NCBI GenBank assembly: GCA_004556455.1
Contig: SFGY01000005.1
Location: 79,491-143,490 of the forward strand
Length of the DNA: 64,000 nucleotides
Direction: 5' to 3'
Origin: Clostridiales bacterium
GTDB lineage: Bacteria > Bacillota > Clostridia > Saccharofermentanales > DTU023
The notes below the pieces were generated by a model, which saw only the letters and a program-made list of their open reading frames with translations, ran no database searches and was not told the DNA's origin. Positions 43,076-51,929 of the stretch are shown one piece after another. Made by a program: the position numbers and the translations under genes. How positions within the stretch are numbered: the first letter of the stretch is position 1; every line of letters starts with the position of its first letter.

Positions 43076-43324
43076 TGTGAGCTACAGTAGGTGAGTTCGT
43101 GCGAATGGCGCACCGGGCGGACTTATTCAGTGTCCTGCGAGACGCGCAGCAGAGTCCCTTCGAGCGAGTTCGCGATCACGACCGCAGCAAAGTGAGCTCC
43201 TGCATCGCAGTGTACGAGCCACAGGTACCACGCTGAAGAGAGAGCGTGTCTGAGACGAGAAGGGGCTGCTGCGGAGCAAGTGAGCGGAAACCTCTCGCCC
43301 GTCCGGGCTTAGCTGCTGCTTTAA
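43076..43324. other. GC-rich intergenic region with hairpins
   Basis: No gene. Several hairpins: CACGCT-N8-AGCGTG (43229-43248), GTAC...GTAC (43212-43228 region), GCCCG-TC-CGGGC near 43302-43313, and a near repeat AGCAAAGTGAGC / AGCAAGTGAGC. It could be a degenerate repeat element or an unrecognised RNA. Confidence 0.35.
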
Positions 43325-43987
43325 TTAGGAGATCAGTTTTTCTAAGGCACCGCGGTCAAGGACGGTCACGTAACGTCGGCTGACCTTAATCAGCCCTTCC
43401 TTTTTGAGCTTATTTAACTCAAGACTGAGTGTGGAGCGGTTGGTTTGCAGAATATCGGCAAAGACCTCCTGAGTTCCTGGCATTCTGAAGATGCCGTCTG
43501 TTCCGGTTGAACTCAAAAACCAGAAAGCCAGACGCTGTGCGACCTTAGGATATGTTGTGGTGCGGATCACTTTCTTGTTGTAATTGCAGTATTTTGAAAC
43601 AAAAATGAGGACGTTTTCCATAAACGATGCGTCCTCTTTGATGATGCTCTGCAGATTCCTGCTGGGAAGAAGAAGAACCTCAGCGTCTTCGTGGCAGGTA
43701 ATGGTATAGGGCAAATAATGAACTTCACTGTAAACCAGATAAAAAGGAAAAGCATCATACGCATTATAGTATGAGGAAACAATTTCTCCACCATTAATCG
43801 TAAATTCGCTTGTCTTGAGACAGCCGCTGATGATGACGTAAATGCTGCGAAGTTCGTCACCGAAAGCGGCAACGACTTCTCCGGCCTTATAATGCCTGCG
43901 TACGATCGGCAGCTTCTCCAGAGCAAGGATTGAAGCTCTGGAAATGCCTTGGAAAAGCTTTAATTTAGATAAATCCATATAAAGCAT
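43325..43987 (-). CDS. Crp/Fnr-family transcriptional regulator
   Basis: 220 residues. Cyclic-nucleotide-binding-type beta barrel at ~5-115 (FQGISRASILALEKLPIVRRHYKAGEVV and IYVIISGCLKTSE), long dimer helix, then a winged helix at ~150-215 with a recognition helix in FADILQTNRSTLSLELNKLKKEGLI. No Cys cluster for an Fe-S centre, so not an Fnr oxygen sensor. Divergent from the grdX cluster across a 435-bp region that holds a 14-bp palindrome at 44244-44257. It is the obvious candidate regulator of those genes. Confidence 0.88.
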   Translation of the reverse strand: MLYMDLSKLKLFQGISRASILALEKLPIVRRHYKAGEVVAAFGDELRSIYVIISGCLKTSEFTINGGEIVSSYYNAYDAFPFYLVYSEVHYLPYTITCHEDAEVLLLPSRNLQSIIKEDASFMENVLIFVSKYCNYNKKVIRTTTYPKVAQRLAFWFLSSTGTDGIFRMPGTQEVFADILQTNRSTLSLELNKLKKEGLIKVSRRYVTVLDRGALEKLIS

Positions 43988-44422
43988 AATCTAGTTTCTA
44001 TCCCCGTTGTCGAGCAGCTTTCTATTTTTCCTGTTGAACCGCTTTTTTCCCGTGTCGTTGAGTATTTTTTATCCATGCTTTGTATAGCGATCTATTAATA
44101 GAGTTGAGCAGCGATAGATTTCTGAAAAGCAAGGGTTAAAAAGGGAAAAAGAGCTTCTCCAATTCTTTTAATCTTCTCAAATTCTTTTAATATCGATATA
44201 GACGATGATATTCATTGTATGAAAGAAGTCTTTTACAGATTTAGTTAGAATTCTAACGTTTTTCAAAACAATATTACCATAAAATTTAGCAAAATAAACA
44301 AAAATAATGATGACATAACGTGCCGCGATGCTGTGCATGAAGAGAAAGGAGGATGGATTTTTACTTTTAGCAAAGGCAGCGGTGAAAAAGGTCCAAAAGA
44401 GGATGGAGGAGGGAGAAAGGTC
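43988..44422. other. Divergent control region of the Crp/Fnr gene and grdX
   Basis: No gene. It includes a 12-bp direct repeat AATTCTTTTAAT (about 44160 and 44179) and a perfect palindrome GTTAGAATTCTAAC at 44244-44257. The first is an AT-rich stretch; the second is an operator candidate. No clear consensus promoter. Confidence 0.5.
44244..44257. promoter_or_regulatory. Perfect 14-bp palindrome (candidate operator)
   Basis: GTTAGAATTCTAAC, within the divergent region between the Crp/Fnr regulator and grdX. Two TTAG half-sites in opposite orientation suit a dimeric Crp/Fnr protein; binding is inferred. Confidence 0.45.
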
Positions 44423-44791
44423 GTGAATGAACCCCTGGTCGTCAGCAATAATCCCCAAATTGACAAAGTGGATATTTATGTAGAAGGAGGTTTTCTTGAT
44501 GTTTTGATTCGCTGCAGGGACTTGGTCTATTTGGGGCACCGACTTTTAGTTCATCCCCTCTTTGCCAGCATCCGCATGATTTACAGTCCGCTGCGAACCC
44601 TGATGCTTTCCCGTGAGACATTCAGTCATAAAGAAAACCAGGATTCGGAGATCCTTATTGCTGACGCTATTGAAAAGTATCAGCGGACTATGGGTCAGAG
44701 AAAAGAAGACCGGATCCATTTTGATGATTACGCCAAAGTGGATAAAAGCCTGCATGAACAGGCCATACGAGAACTTGGCTGTTCAGTTTAA
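44423..44791 (+). CDS. grdX: GrdX-family protein
   Basis: 122 residues from GTG 44423, which has GGAGGGAGAAAGG upstream and gives the family length; the frame is open to ATG 44333 but that adds an unrelated Gly/Lys-rich stretch. Resembles GrdX: LVVSNNPQIDKV start, a FLDVLIRCRDLVYLGHRLLVHPLFASIR segment (residues ~27-54) and ILIADAIEKYQRT. GrdX is encoded at the head of glycine/betaine/sarcosine reductase clusters; its role is unknown. It is followed 24 bp later by the GrdE-like gene. Confidence 0.8.
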   Translation: MNEPLVVSNNPQIDKVDIYVEGGFLDVLIRCRDLVYLGHRLLVHPLFASIRMIYSPLRTLMLSRETFSHKENQDSEILIADAIEKYQRTMGQRKEDRIHFDDYAKVDKSLHEQAIRELGCSV

Positions 44792-44815
44792 TGCAAGATA
44801 CGAGGAGGTAAGAAC

Positions 44816-46102
44816 GTGAAGTTAACATTCAGAGATATTCTCATCAAGGATATCCAGATGGGCGAAACCATGGAGGTCAGGGATCATATCCTTTTCATTG
44901 ATCGGAAAGCGCTTCGCGAGCATTTACTGAAGGATGAACGGATCACTGACGTTAAAGTGGATATTGCCCGCCCGGGTGAAAAGACCCGCATCATTCCGGT
45001 CAAAGATGTCATTGAACCACGCTTTAAAGAAGAGGGAGGCGGCAACGGCTTTCCCGGTGTTACACAGAAGTCTGTTCCCTTAGGGAATGGTATTGTCAGG
45101 CGGCTGCGCAATACGACTGTGGTGACGGTTGGAGATCTTGTTGGCTTCCAGGAAGGGGTCATTGATATGTGGGGAAAAGGTGCGGATTATACACCTTTTT
45201 CAAAAACTCTCAATCTTGTTATCGACATAAGCGTCAAAAAAGATCTTAATCCACATGAGCATGAAGAGACGGTGCGCCTTGCAGGTCTGAAAGCCGCTGA
45301 GCTTATCGGTCTTGCCGCTAAAAATGCAGACGTGGATGAATGTCACGAAATGGAAATCGGCAGTATCCGCGAAGAAGCAGAAAAATATCCTGATCTTCCC
45401 AGAATTGCCTATATTGAGATGTTAATCAGCCAGGGGCTTCTACATGACGGCTATATTTATGGTGTGAAGTCATCTCAGATTCTGCCAACCCTTCTGCATC
45501 CCTTTGAGGAGCTGGATAACGCTGTGATCAGCGGAAACTGTGTCGCGGCCTGCGATAAAATCACCACCTATCAGCACCAGAACAACAGTGCAATTCTCGA
45601 TCTCCTGGCTCAGCATGGCAAGACCATTAACTTTGTCGGAGTCATCGTGACGCCAGAACTCACCACTTTGGACGGCAAATTTAAAACCTGCGATTTTACC
45701 GCCAAACTGGCCAAACACCTTGGCTGCGACGGGGTGATCATTTCCGAGGAAGGATATGGCAATCCGGACTCCGATCTTGTGATGATCTGCTCACGTTGTG
45801 AAAAGGCGGGGATTAAATCGGTTTTAATTACCGATGAATGCTCCGGCTGGGATGGCATGAGTCAGCCCCTTACAGATACAGCAGCCGAGGCGCAGGCTGT
45901 GATTAGTACCGGCAATGTCAGCTATGTTTTGGAGCTTCAGCCTGCAGACAAAGTCATAGGCAATATTGAAGCGGTCAAAACCCTGGCGGGTGGATGGGAC
46001 GGCTGCCTTGAAGCAGATGGCAGCATGAAGGTTGAGTTAAATGCTGTTATTGGCGCCTGCAGTGAAATCGGTTACCACAATGTCTCAGTTGCCCTCTACT
46101 AA
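44816..46102 (+). CDS. Glycine/sarcosine/betaine reductase component B, GrdE/GrdG/GrdI-type proprotein
   Basis: 428 residues. Component B binds the amine substrate as a Schiff base on a pyruvoyl group. Family motifs: IARPGEKTRIIPVKDVIEPR, GFQEGVIDMWGKGADYTPFSKT, HEHEETVRLAGLKAAELIG, and the self-cleavage site GNCVAACDK: cleavage before Cys242 would give the pyruvoyl group. GTG start at 44816 follows GAGGAGG. It pairs with the selenoprotein encoded next. The substrate (glycine, sarcosine, betaine or other amine) cannot be read from sequence. GrdA, GrdC and GrdD are absent from the window, which suggests an accessory B component sharing A and C made elsewhere. Confidence 0.9.
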   Translation: MKLTFRDILIKDIQMGETMEVRDHILFIDRKALREHLLKDERITDVKVDIARPGEKTRIIPVKDVIEPRFKEEGGGNGFPGVTQKSVPLGNGIVRRLRNTTVVTVGDLVGFQEGVIDMWGKGADYTPFSKTLNLVIDISVKKDLNPHEHEETVRLAGLKAAELIGLAAKNADVDECHEMEIGSIREEAEKYPDLPRIAYIEMLISQGLLHDGYIYGVKSSQILPTLLHPFEELDNAVISGNCVAACDKITTYQHQNNSAILDLLAQHGKTINFVGVIVTPELTTLDGKFKTCDFTAKLAKHLGCDGVIISEEGYGNPDSDLVMICSRCEKAGIKSVLITDECSGWDGMSQPLTDTAAEAQAVISTGNVSYVLELQPADKVIGNIEAVKTLAGGWDGCLEADGSMKVELNAVIGACSEIGYHNVSVALY

Positions 46103-46126
46103 AAGGAAAAGGGGAGTGAAGAAAGA

Positions 46127-47425
46127 ATGAAAAAAATACTTTATTACGTTAATCAGTTTTTCGGACAGGTGGGTGGAGAAGAGAAAGCAGATATCGCCCC
46201 AACTTTCGTGAAGGAAAGCATCGGGCCTGCACTTGGTTTTGCTCAGGCTGTCAAAGGCCAGGCTGAAGTCTGCGGAACCATGATCTGCGGTGATAACTTC
46301 TTCAATGAGCATCAGGAGGAAGCCCTGGAGTTTCTGAAGAAAATTGTGACTGAAGAAAAACCGGATCTGGTGGTTGCGGGCCCTGCTTTTAATGCCGGGC
46401 GTTATGGGATGGCCTGTGCCGGTGTTGTGGATTTCTGCCTGAAACATGAAATTCCTGTGCTGACGGGAATGTATAAAGAAAACCCCGGGGTAGATCAGAT
46501 TGCCGGCAAGGCGCTCATCGTTGAGACGGCTAATTCTGCCGCAGGTATGCGCAAAGCTTTGCCTGTCCTGAGTAAGCTTGCCCTCAAAATGCTTTCAGGA
46601 GAAGAGATCGGAAAGCCTCAGGATGAAGGCTATCTTCCCCGCGGTAAGCGGGAAACCGTGATCGTACCCGAACGCGGCTCTCTGCGGGCTGTGGAGATGC
46701 TGATCAAACGTCTGAATGGGGAAGCTTTTGAGACGGAATTACCGATGCCTGTATTTGACAATGTTTCACCGGCAGAAGCCATCAAGGATCTGTCAAAGGC
46801 ATGCATTGCCCTTGTGACCTCTGGAGGTATCGTTCCGCTGGGGAATCCCAGGCATTTACAAAGTGCTTCAGCCCAGATGTGGACAAAAGAGGATGTCAGC
46901 TCACTGAAACAGTTAACAGGTTCGTATATGACCGTTCATGGCGGCTACGACCCGGTCTATGCCAATGCTATGCCTGATCGAGTGGCTCCACTCGATATTC
47001 TGCGTGAATTTGAAGAAGAAGGCTATATTGGCCATGTTTACCCTTACTTTTATGCCACAACAGGAACCGGAACATCCGTAGCCAATGCCCGACGCTTTGG
47101 TCAGGAAATTGGCGCAGAACTTAAGGAGGCAGGAGTAGACGGTGTGCTGCTCACTTCAACCTGAGGAACTTGCACGCGTTGCGGTGCAACGATGGTTAAA
47201 GAAATTGAACGTTATGGTATACCGATTGTCCACATGGCGACGATTACGACGATCTCTAAATCTGTAGGAGCTAACCGCATTGTCCCAACTACGGCGATCC
47301 CGTATCCGGTTGGCGATGCAAGTCTTGAGGCCGGGGCGGAACACTCATTGCGCAAAAATATGGTGAAAAGAGCGCTTGATGGTCTCGCTACAGCAATCAG
47401 TGAAGCAACAGAATTTGAAAAATAA
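46127..47425 (+). CDS. Glycine/sarcosine/betaine reductase component B, selenoprotein GrdB/GrdF/GrdH-type
   Basis: 432 residues when the UGA at 47162-47164 is read as selenocysteine (position 346); a simple reading stops there at 345. The protein continues in the same frame as U-G-T-C-T-R-C-G-A, the hallmark of these selenoproteins, then to TAA at 47425. A perfect 6-bp hairpin TTGCAC-N8-GTGCAA lies at 47170-47189, 5 nt after the UGA, with GT in the loop, a fitting SECIS. The N-terminal part shows the family start (YYVNQFFGQVGGEEKADIAP) and GPAFNAGRYGMACA. Together with the preceding subunit it forms the substrate-specific component B. Confidence 0.93.
47165..47195 (+). promoter_or_regulatory. 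SECIS-like hairpin downstream of the UGA codon
   Basis: TTGCAC (47170-47175), loop GCGTTGCG (47176-47183), GTGCAA (47184-47189). It starts 5 nt after the UGA. It is compatible with a bacterial SelB-binding hairpin, and lies within the coding sequence. Confidence 0.75.
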
Positions 47426-47445
47426 AGGATGTTGAGGAGATTATT

Positions 47446-48792
47446 ATGAGTCATCAAAGCCAATGGACCTCACGTTTCGGTTATATTATGACCGCCGCAG
47501 GATTTTCGATCGGCCTTGGCAATATCTGGCGCTTTCCTTATCTCACGGGTACGGAAGGCGGCGGAGCCTTCGTTATCATTTATGTGTTGATGGCGCTTCT
47601 GATCGGTATCCCGCTATTTATTATGGAAACCGGCCTTGGCCGGAAAACAAAGCTCTCGCCTGTTGAGGGTATGAGAAAATTAAATGGACGCGGAAATATC
47701 TGGAACTCCCTTGCCTGGCTTGGAGTTGCGGCAGCTTTCTTTATTCTTACCTATTACATACAGATCATGGGATGGATCGTGAGCTATTTCATCCGCATGG
47801 CCGGTGGTTTAATGAAGGGTCAGAACTACGAGGAAACGAAAGCAGCGTTTGACAGTTTTCGCGGGAATTGGCCCGCCTTGCTGATCTTTACCCTGATCTG
47901 CATGGCGATCGTGGCTGTTATTTCAGCCGCTGGACTGGAAAAGGGAGTTGAGAAAACCTGTAAGGTGATCATGCCCCTGCTTTTCATTATGCTGGTCATG
48001 CTGGCCATACGTTCTTTAACCATGCCAAATGCTTTCGAAGGCGCGAAATGGTATCTGACCCCTGATTTCAGCAGGGTCACGGGAAAAACGTTTCTCAATG
48101 CTCTGGGACAGATTTTCTTCTCCATTGGCATTGCCAGTGGGGGTGCTCTGGTCTATGGCTCTTATCTGGATGATAAGTCGGATATGATCACGGATTGTTC
48201 TCTGGTGGTCATCCTCGATACAGGAGCCGCTTTGCTGGCCGGCCTTGTGATTTTTCCTGCCATAATCTCCATGGGTCTTGAACCAGGTTCTGGTCCGGGT
48301 CTGCTCTTCGTCAGCATGAGCCGGATTTTCTCGGATATGCCTTTCGGTCAGTTCTTCGGCGCGGTTTTCTTCCTACTGGTCTTTTTCGCGGCTCTCTCCA
48401 GTGCACTGGGTTACCTTGAACCGGTGGCGACGACGGTTCGTGACAATTTTAAGATCAGCCGTCCCGCTGCCGTCTGGTCTTCTCTGATCGCGGCTATTCT
48501 GGTAGGTTTACCTGCGATTCTGTCTGAGGGACCTTTGAAAAATGTCAGGATTTTGGGCATGAATCTTTTCGATGCCGATGACTTTTTCTCCGGAAATGTC
48601 CTTATGCCCCTCGGGGCCATCGTCCTCATTTTTTACGTGATCTTCAAATGGAAATATGAAGGTCTGAGAGATGATGTCAACAAAGGCGCCAGAAACATCA
48701 AAGTAGCTCCTTATTGGAAGATTTTGATTTATGGCTTAATTCCCATTGCGCTGGTCATTATCTTTGTCACGGGCATCATAAGCGTATTCTGA
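47446..48792 (+). CDS. Sodium:solute symporter, NSS (SNF) family
   Basis: 448 residues, about 11-12 membrane helices. Family start: WTSRFGYIMTAAGFSIGLGNIWRFPYLTGTEGGGAF (residues 7-42), including the conserved Na+ site region GxGNxWRFPY. It imports amino acids or related compounds with Na+. GAGGAG precedes the ATG. It follows the reductase selenoprotein by 20 bp and so is likely its substrate importer. Glycine, sarcosine or a similar amine is plausible; betaine is more often carried by BCCT proteins. Confidence 0.92.
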   Translation: MSHQSQWTSRFGYIMTAAGFSIGLGNIWRFPYLTGTEGGGAFVIIYVLMALLIGIPLFIMETGLGRKTKLSPVEGMRKLNGRGNIWNSLAWLGVAAAFFILTYYIQIMGWIVSYFIRMAGGLMKGQNYEETKAAFDSFRGNWPALLIFTLICMAIVAVISAAGLEKGVEKTCKVIMPLLFIMLVMLAIRSLTMPNAFEGAKWYLTPDFSRVTGKTFLNALGQIFFSIGIASGGALVYGSYLDDKSDMITDCSLVVILDTGAALLAGLVIFPAIISMGLEPGSGPGLLFVSMSRIFSDMPFGQFFGAVFFLLVFFAALSSALGYLEPVATTVRDNFKISRPAAVWSSLIAAILVGLPAILSEGPLKNVRILGMNLFDADDFFSGNVLMPLGAIVLIFYVIFKWKYEGLRDDVNKGARNIKVAPYWKILIYGLIPIALVIIFVTGIISVF

Positions 48793-48811
48793 CGCTTGTG
48801 ACGGCAAGCCC

Positions 48812-48840
48812 TTGATTTCTTTATTATGACTTGCTATTAT
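48812..48840 (+). promoter_or_regulatory. Promoter of rpsT
   Basis: TTGATT (48812-48817), 17-bp spacer, TATTAT (48835-48840). Confidence 0.7.
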
Positions 48841-48892
48841 TCTTAGGCGCCTTTTTTTGAGGCTGCAAATCATGCGCAGGAGGTGAAAGCAA

Positions 48893-49156
48893 ATGCCCAA
48901 TATTAAGTCGGCGATTAAACGTGTTGCATCTAATGATCGCAAGGCGGAGTTCAATAAAAACAAAAAAAGTGAATTGAAGACTGTGCTCAAAAAAGCCCAG
49001 GTCGCTTTGGACGCCTCTGCGGATGATATGGCTGAGAGCGTTAAACTGGCCAGTCAAAAACTGGACAAAGCGGTTTCCCGCGGTCTCATCCATAAGAATC
49101 GTGCATCACGTAAAAAGTCCCAGCTTGTTCGTCATCTGAATGAGAAAAAAGCCTGA
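48893..49156 (+). CDS. rpsT: 30S ribosomal protein S20
   Basis: 87 residues, very basic. bS20 start MPNIKSAIKRVASNDRKAEF, and central VLKKAQVALDAS. It binds 16S rRNA early in 30S assembly. AGGAGGTG precedes the ATG. Own promoter and strong terminator, the usual monocistronic arrangement. Confidence 0.97.
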   Translation: MPNIKSAIKRVASNDRKAEFNKNKKSELKTVLKKAQVALDASADDMAESVKLASQKLDKAVSRGLIHKNRASRKKSQLVRHLNEKKA

Positions 49157-49183
49157 GGCTTTTGTCCTGAGATGTTCAATTAT

Positions 49184-49206
49184 AAAGCGGCTTCGGCCGC
49201 TTTTTT
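49184..49206 (+). terminator. Terminator after rpsT
   Basis: AAAGCGGC-TTCG-GCCGCTTT with a UUCG tetraloop, followed by Ts to 49206. Confidence 0.92.
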
Positions 49207-49409
49207 CATGGCAGTTTCAAACCGCTGTGTTTATGGGGCATCAGACTAAAGCCTTCGGCTCCTTCTATAGCCAGGCGCAGGCTGCAGGACACAGAATTCA
49301 GAACACGCATTGCTAAAGGCGAGAAGGCTCCGAAGGTTCCCGTAGACCGGTCTTGCCTTTCGGATGCGACAGAAGTGCACGACATCGCTCTATGACCAGA
49401 GGAGTATAT

Positions 49410-50417
49410 ATGAAACGGGCCTTTTTCTTTTCAGATTCACAGCGGCCAAGCTTCAATCTTGCCCTGGAAGAAGTGTTTTTCCGCAACTTGCCAGAACTGG
49501 GGCTGGATGGGCTGATTTATTTTTATGTCAACCAGCCTTCGCTTATTATCGGGCGCAGCCAAAATGCCTTTCGCGAAATCGACTGGCTGGGGGCGGAGCA
49601 GTGGGGGATTCCCATTTTGCGGAGACTAAGTGGGGGCGGCGCGGTTTACCACGACCTGAACAACCTCAATTTCAGCTTTATTGTGAAGCGTCAGGAAAAC
49701 CTGATTATAAATTTTCAAGCCTTTCTTGAACCGGTTATCGCCTATTTACAAAGTCTTCATATTGCGGCCGAATTGAGTGGCCCCAGCGATTTGCGTGTCG
49801 ACGGCAAAAAAATATCCGGTAATGCCCAGGCTCTTGACAAAGAAGTGATTCTTGAGCACGGCACTCTGCTTTTTGACAGCGAATTAACTGTACTCGGCAC
49901 AATGTTGCATCACAGACAAGATGGACTGATCTCCCGCTCTGTGGAGTCCAATCAGGCAGACGTCGCTAATCTGTCGGATTATCTGGAAGCGCCCATGAGC
50001 TTTGAGGCTTTTGCCCAGGGCCTCAGCGATTTTTTACAGAGCGAGCAGGAGAGTCTTCCTCTCACCAGACATGAAACCCTGCTCGAAAAAGCTGCCGAAC
50101 TGGAGAAAAGTCGTTATCTCACGCGAGCCTGGAATATGGAGCGCTGCGCTAAATTTTCTCTCAAACGTCAATGGCGGGGCTGGGACTTTTCTCTGCTCGT
50201 CGAGCGCGGAAGCATCAGCGAAATGACTTGCGTTAAGACGGGGGACTTGCCCAATGGTTCCTTAAATCAGCTCAGTGCTTCTGAGGCGGCGACCATCTGT
50301 CAGAGTCTTCAATCTGTACAGCTGTACGGCCCTGATCTTCGTGCAGCTTTGCCGTTTTTAGAGGCAGCTGCTGCCGATTCTTTGCTCGCAAGCCTTTTTC
50401 GCCCAAGGCCCCTGTAA
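49410..50417 (+). CDS. lplA: Lipoate-protein ligase A (first copy)
   Basis: 335 residues from ATG 49410 (GAGGAG upstream); the reading from 49353 has no site. Transfers lipoate (via lipoyl-AMP) to a lysine of a lipoyl domain. Motifs: LIIGRSQNAFREI, RRLSGGGAVYHDL (nucleotide/lipoate site), DGKKISGNAQ (catalytic Lys), HGTLLFD. Residues ~240-335 form the C-terminal accessory domain. It heads a four-gene lipoate island, with a second LplA at the end. The two are diverged paralogues, so they may attach different substrates or act on different domains. Confidence 0.92.
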   Translation: MKRAFFFSDSQRPSFNLALEEVFFRNLPELGLDGLIYFYVNQPSLIIGRSQNAFREIDWLGAEQWGIPILRRLSGGGAVYHDLNNLNFSFIVKRQENLIINFQAFLEPVIAYLQSLHIAAELSGPSDLRVDGKKISGNAQALDKEVILEHGTLLFDSELTVLGTMLHHRQDGLISRSVESNQADVANLSDYLEAPMSFEAFAQGLSDFLQSEQESLPLTRHETLLEKAAELEKSRYLTRAWNMERCAKFSLKRQWRGWDFSLLVERGSISEMTCVKTGDLPNGSLNQLSASEAATICQSLQSVQLYGPDLRAALPFLEAAAADSLLASLFRPRPL

Positions 50418-50603
50418 GCTTGCTGGCCAGTGCAAGCGGCTTGCCTCAGCAGACCTTCTTCGACTAAAATAATTTTGCTGTCGACTTCTTGATGCAGAGT
50501 CAAAGCTTCGTAGATCGGCGGCAAATCGTCAATTGCTCATAATAGCTAAGAGCAGTGGCTGCTTCTGTAGCAGCGGTTTTATAAGAAGCCGGGAGGAGTT
50601 AGG

Positions 50604-50846
50604 ATGATTAAAGAAATTTGTGTTCCTAAACTTGGAGCAAAAATGGAGCAAGCTGTTCTCGTCAGCTGGAATAAAGGAGTCGGCGACTGCGTCGAAGAAG
50701 GCGAAGCCCTGTTCGAGGTGGAAACGGATAAGGTCGTGAGTGAAATTGAAGCGGAAGCCAGCGGCAGACTGAGTAAGATACTGGTTCAGGAAGGCGAGGA
50801 AGTCCTCCCTGGTCGGGTCGTAGCCGAGATAGAAGTGGCTGACTGA
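50604..50846 (+). CDS. Stand-alone lipoyl-domain carrier protein
   Basis: 80 residues consisting only of a biotinyl/lipoyl domain of the dehydrogenase-E2 type. Lys43 in the EVETDKVVSE hairpin is the lipoylation site; DCVEEGEALF and GRVVAEIEVAD complete the beta barrel. The glycine-cleavage H protein is longer (~125). There is no E2 catalytic or E1/E3-binding domain and no dehydrogenase gene nearby, so this may be a free lipoyl carrier. GGGAGGAG precedes the ATG. Flanked by LplA and LipA. Confidence 0.85.
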   Translation: MIKEICVPKLGAKMEQAVLVSWNKGVGDCVEEGEALFEVETDKVVSEIEAEASGRLSKILVQEGEEVLPGRVVAEIEVAD

Positions 50847-50927
50847 GTCAATTTCGCAGCGTCAGCTCTCGAAAAGCAAAGTGATCAGCCAGTGCCTTTG
50901 ATTAGTCCTGGTCCGTTAATTGGTGAA

Positions 50928-51929
50928 ATGAGTAAAGATAATATTCAAAACAACATTCAGAGCGAAAGTCAGAAAGACAGGCCGGGAGAAGATAAAATTT
51001 TTCCCACAAAAGCGACGTTCAAGCGGAAGCCTGCCTGGCTGCGGGTGAACCTCAATCCTGAGAAAACGCGTGATGTCGTCGAACTGATGGACAGACTCAA
51101 TCTCCATACGGTCTGTCGTGAGGCCCGCTGCCCAAATATGGGGGAGTGCTATGAGCGCCACACCGCGACCTTCATGATTCTTGGAGCGCATTGTACACGG
51201 AATTGCCGTTTCTGTGATGTATCCCACGGCAAACCGGAAGCTGTTGATGAGAAAGAGCCGCAGCACCTGGCTGAGGCCGCCAAAGCTCTGGGCCTCTGGC
51301 ATGTGGTGGTCACTTCTGTCGATCGAGATGATCTGCCCGATGGCGGCGCTGCACAGTTTGCCAGGGTGATCCGTGCTTTACACAGCACTCTTCCAGAGGC
51401 TTCTGTCGAGGTGCTTATCCCTGATTTTCGTGGCAGTGAAGAGGCTTTAATGACGGTCCTTGAGGCCGGACCTCAGGTCTTGAACCATAATGTTGAGACG
51501 GTAAAAGAACTCTATTCAAGAGTTCAGCCCTCGGCCAACTACGAGGTGACACTGCAGCTTCTGCGCCGGGCCCGCGACTATGCGGAAGCCCAGAAGGCAG
51601 CTCATCCTGAGACCGAAAGAATGGTGATTAAAACCGGCATGATGCTCGGACTGGGCGAGACCGACGAAGAGATTAAAGTTCTTTTCCAGGATCTCGTTGC
51701 TGCCGGGACAGATGTTTTGACCCTTGGCCAGTATCTGCGCCCCTCAGAAGAACAGTTGCCGGTTGAGCGCTATGTCAGCCCGGAAGACTTTGCACGTTAT
51801 CGGGAGATGGCTCTGGAAGCCGGCTTTGCTTATGTCGCGGCAAGTCCCCTTGTGCGCAGCTCCTATCATGCGGAAGAAGCGCTGGAAGCGGTGCGCGCCC
51901 GTGAAGGGAAGAAGGGTCCTGAAGCATGA
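50928..51929 (+). CDS. lipA: Lipoyl synthase (radical SAM)
   Basis: 333 residues from ATG 50928; GTG 50892 is also open, but the extra 12 residues look untranslated. Inserts two sulfurs at C6 and C8 of an octanoylated lysine. Auxiliary cluster motif CREARCPNMGEC, radical-SAM motif CTRNCRFCDV, and the C-terminal RSSYHAEE serine that ligates the auxiliary cluster. The stop overlaps the next gene start (ATGA). Acts on the octanoyl-protein, presumably the carrier encoded just upstream. Confidence 0.95.
   Translation: MSKDNIQNNIQSESQKDRPGEDKIFPTKATFKRKPAWLRVNLNPEKTRDVVELMDRLNLHTVCREARCPNMGECYERHTATFMILGAHCTRNCRFCDVSHGKPEAVDEKEPQHLAEAAKALGLWHVVVTSVDRDDLPDGGAAQFARVIRALHSTLPEASVEVLIPDFRGSEEALMTVLEAGPQVLNHNVETVKELYSRVQPSANYEVTLQLLRRARDYAEAQKAAHPETERMVIKTGMMLGLGETDEEIKVLFQDLVAAGTDVLTLGQYLRPSEEQLPVERYVSPEDFARYREMALEAGFAYVAASPLVRSSYHAEEALEAVRAREGKKGPEA

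Noticed and set aside
46127..47164. Complete protein ending at the TGA at 47164
   Set aside because: The frame continues with the conserved U-G-T-C-T-R-C motif and a SECIS-like hairpin, so TGA is read as selenocysteine.
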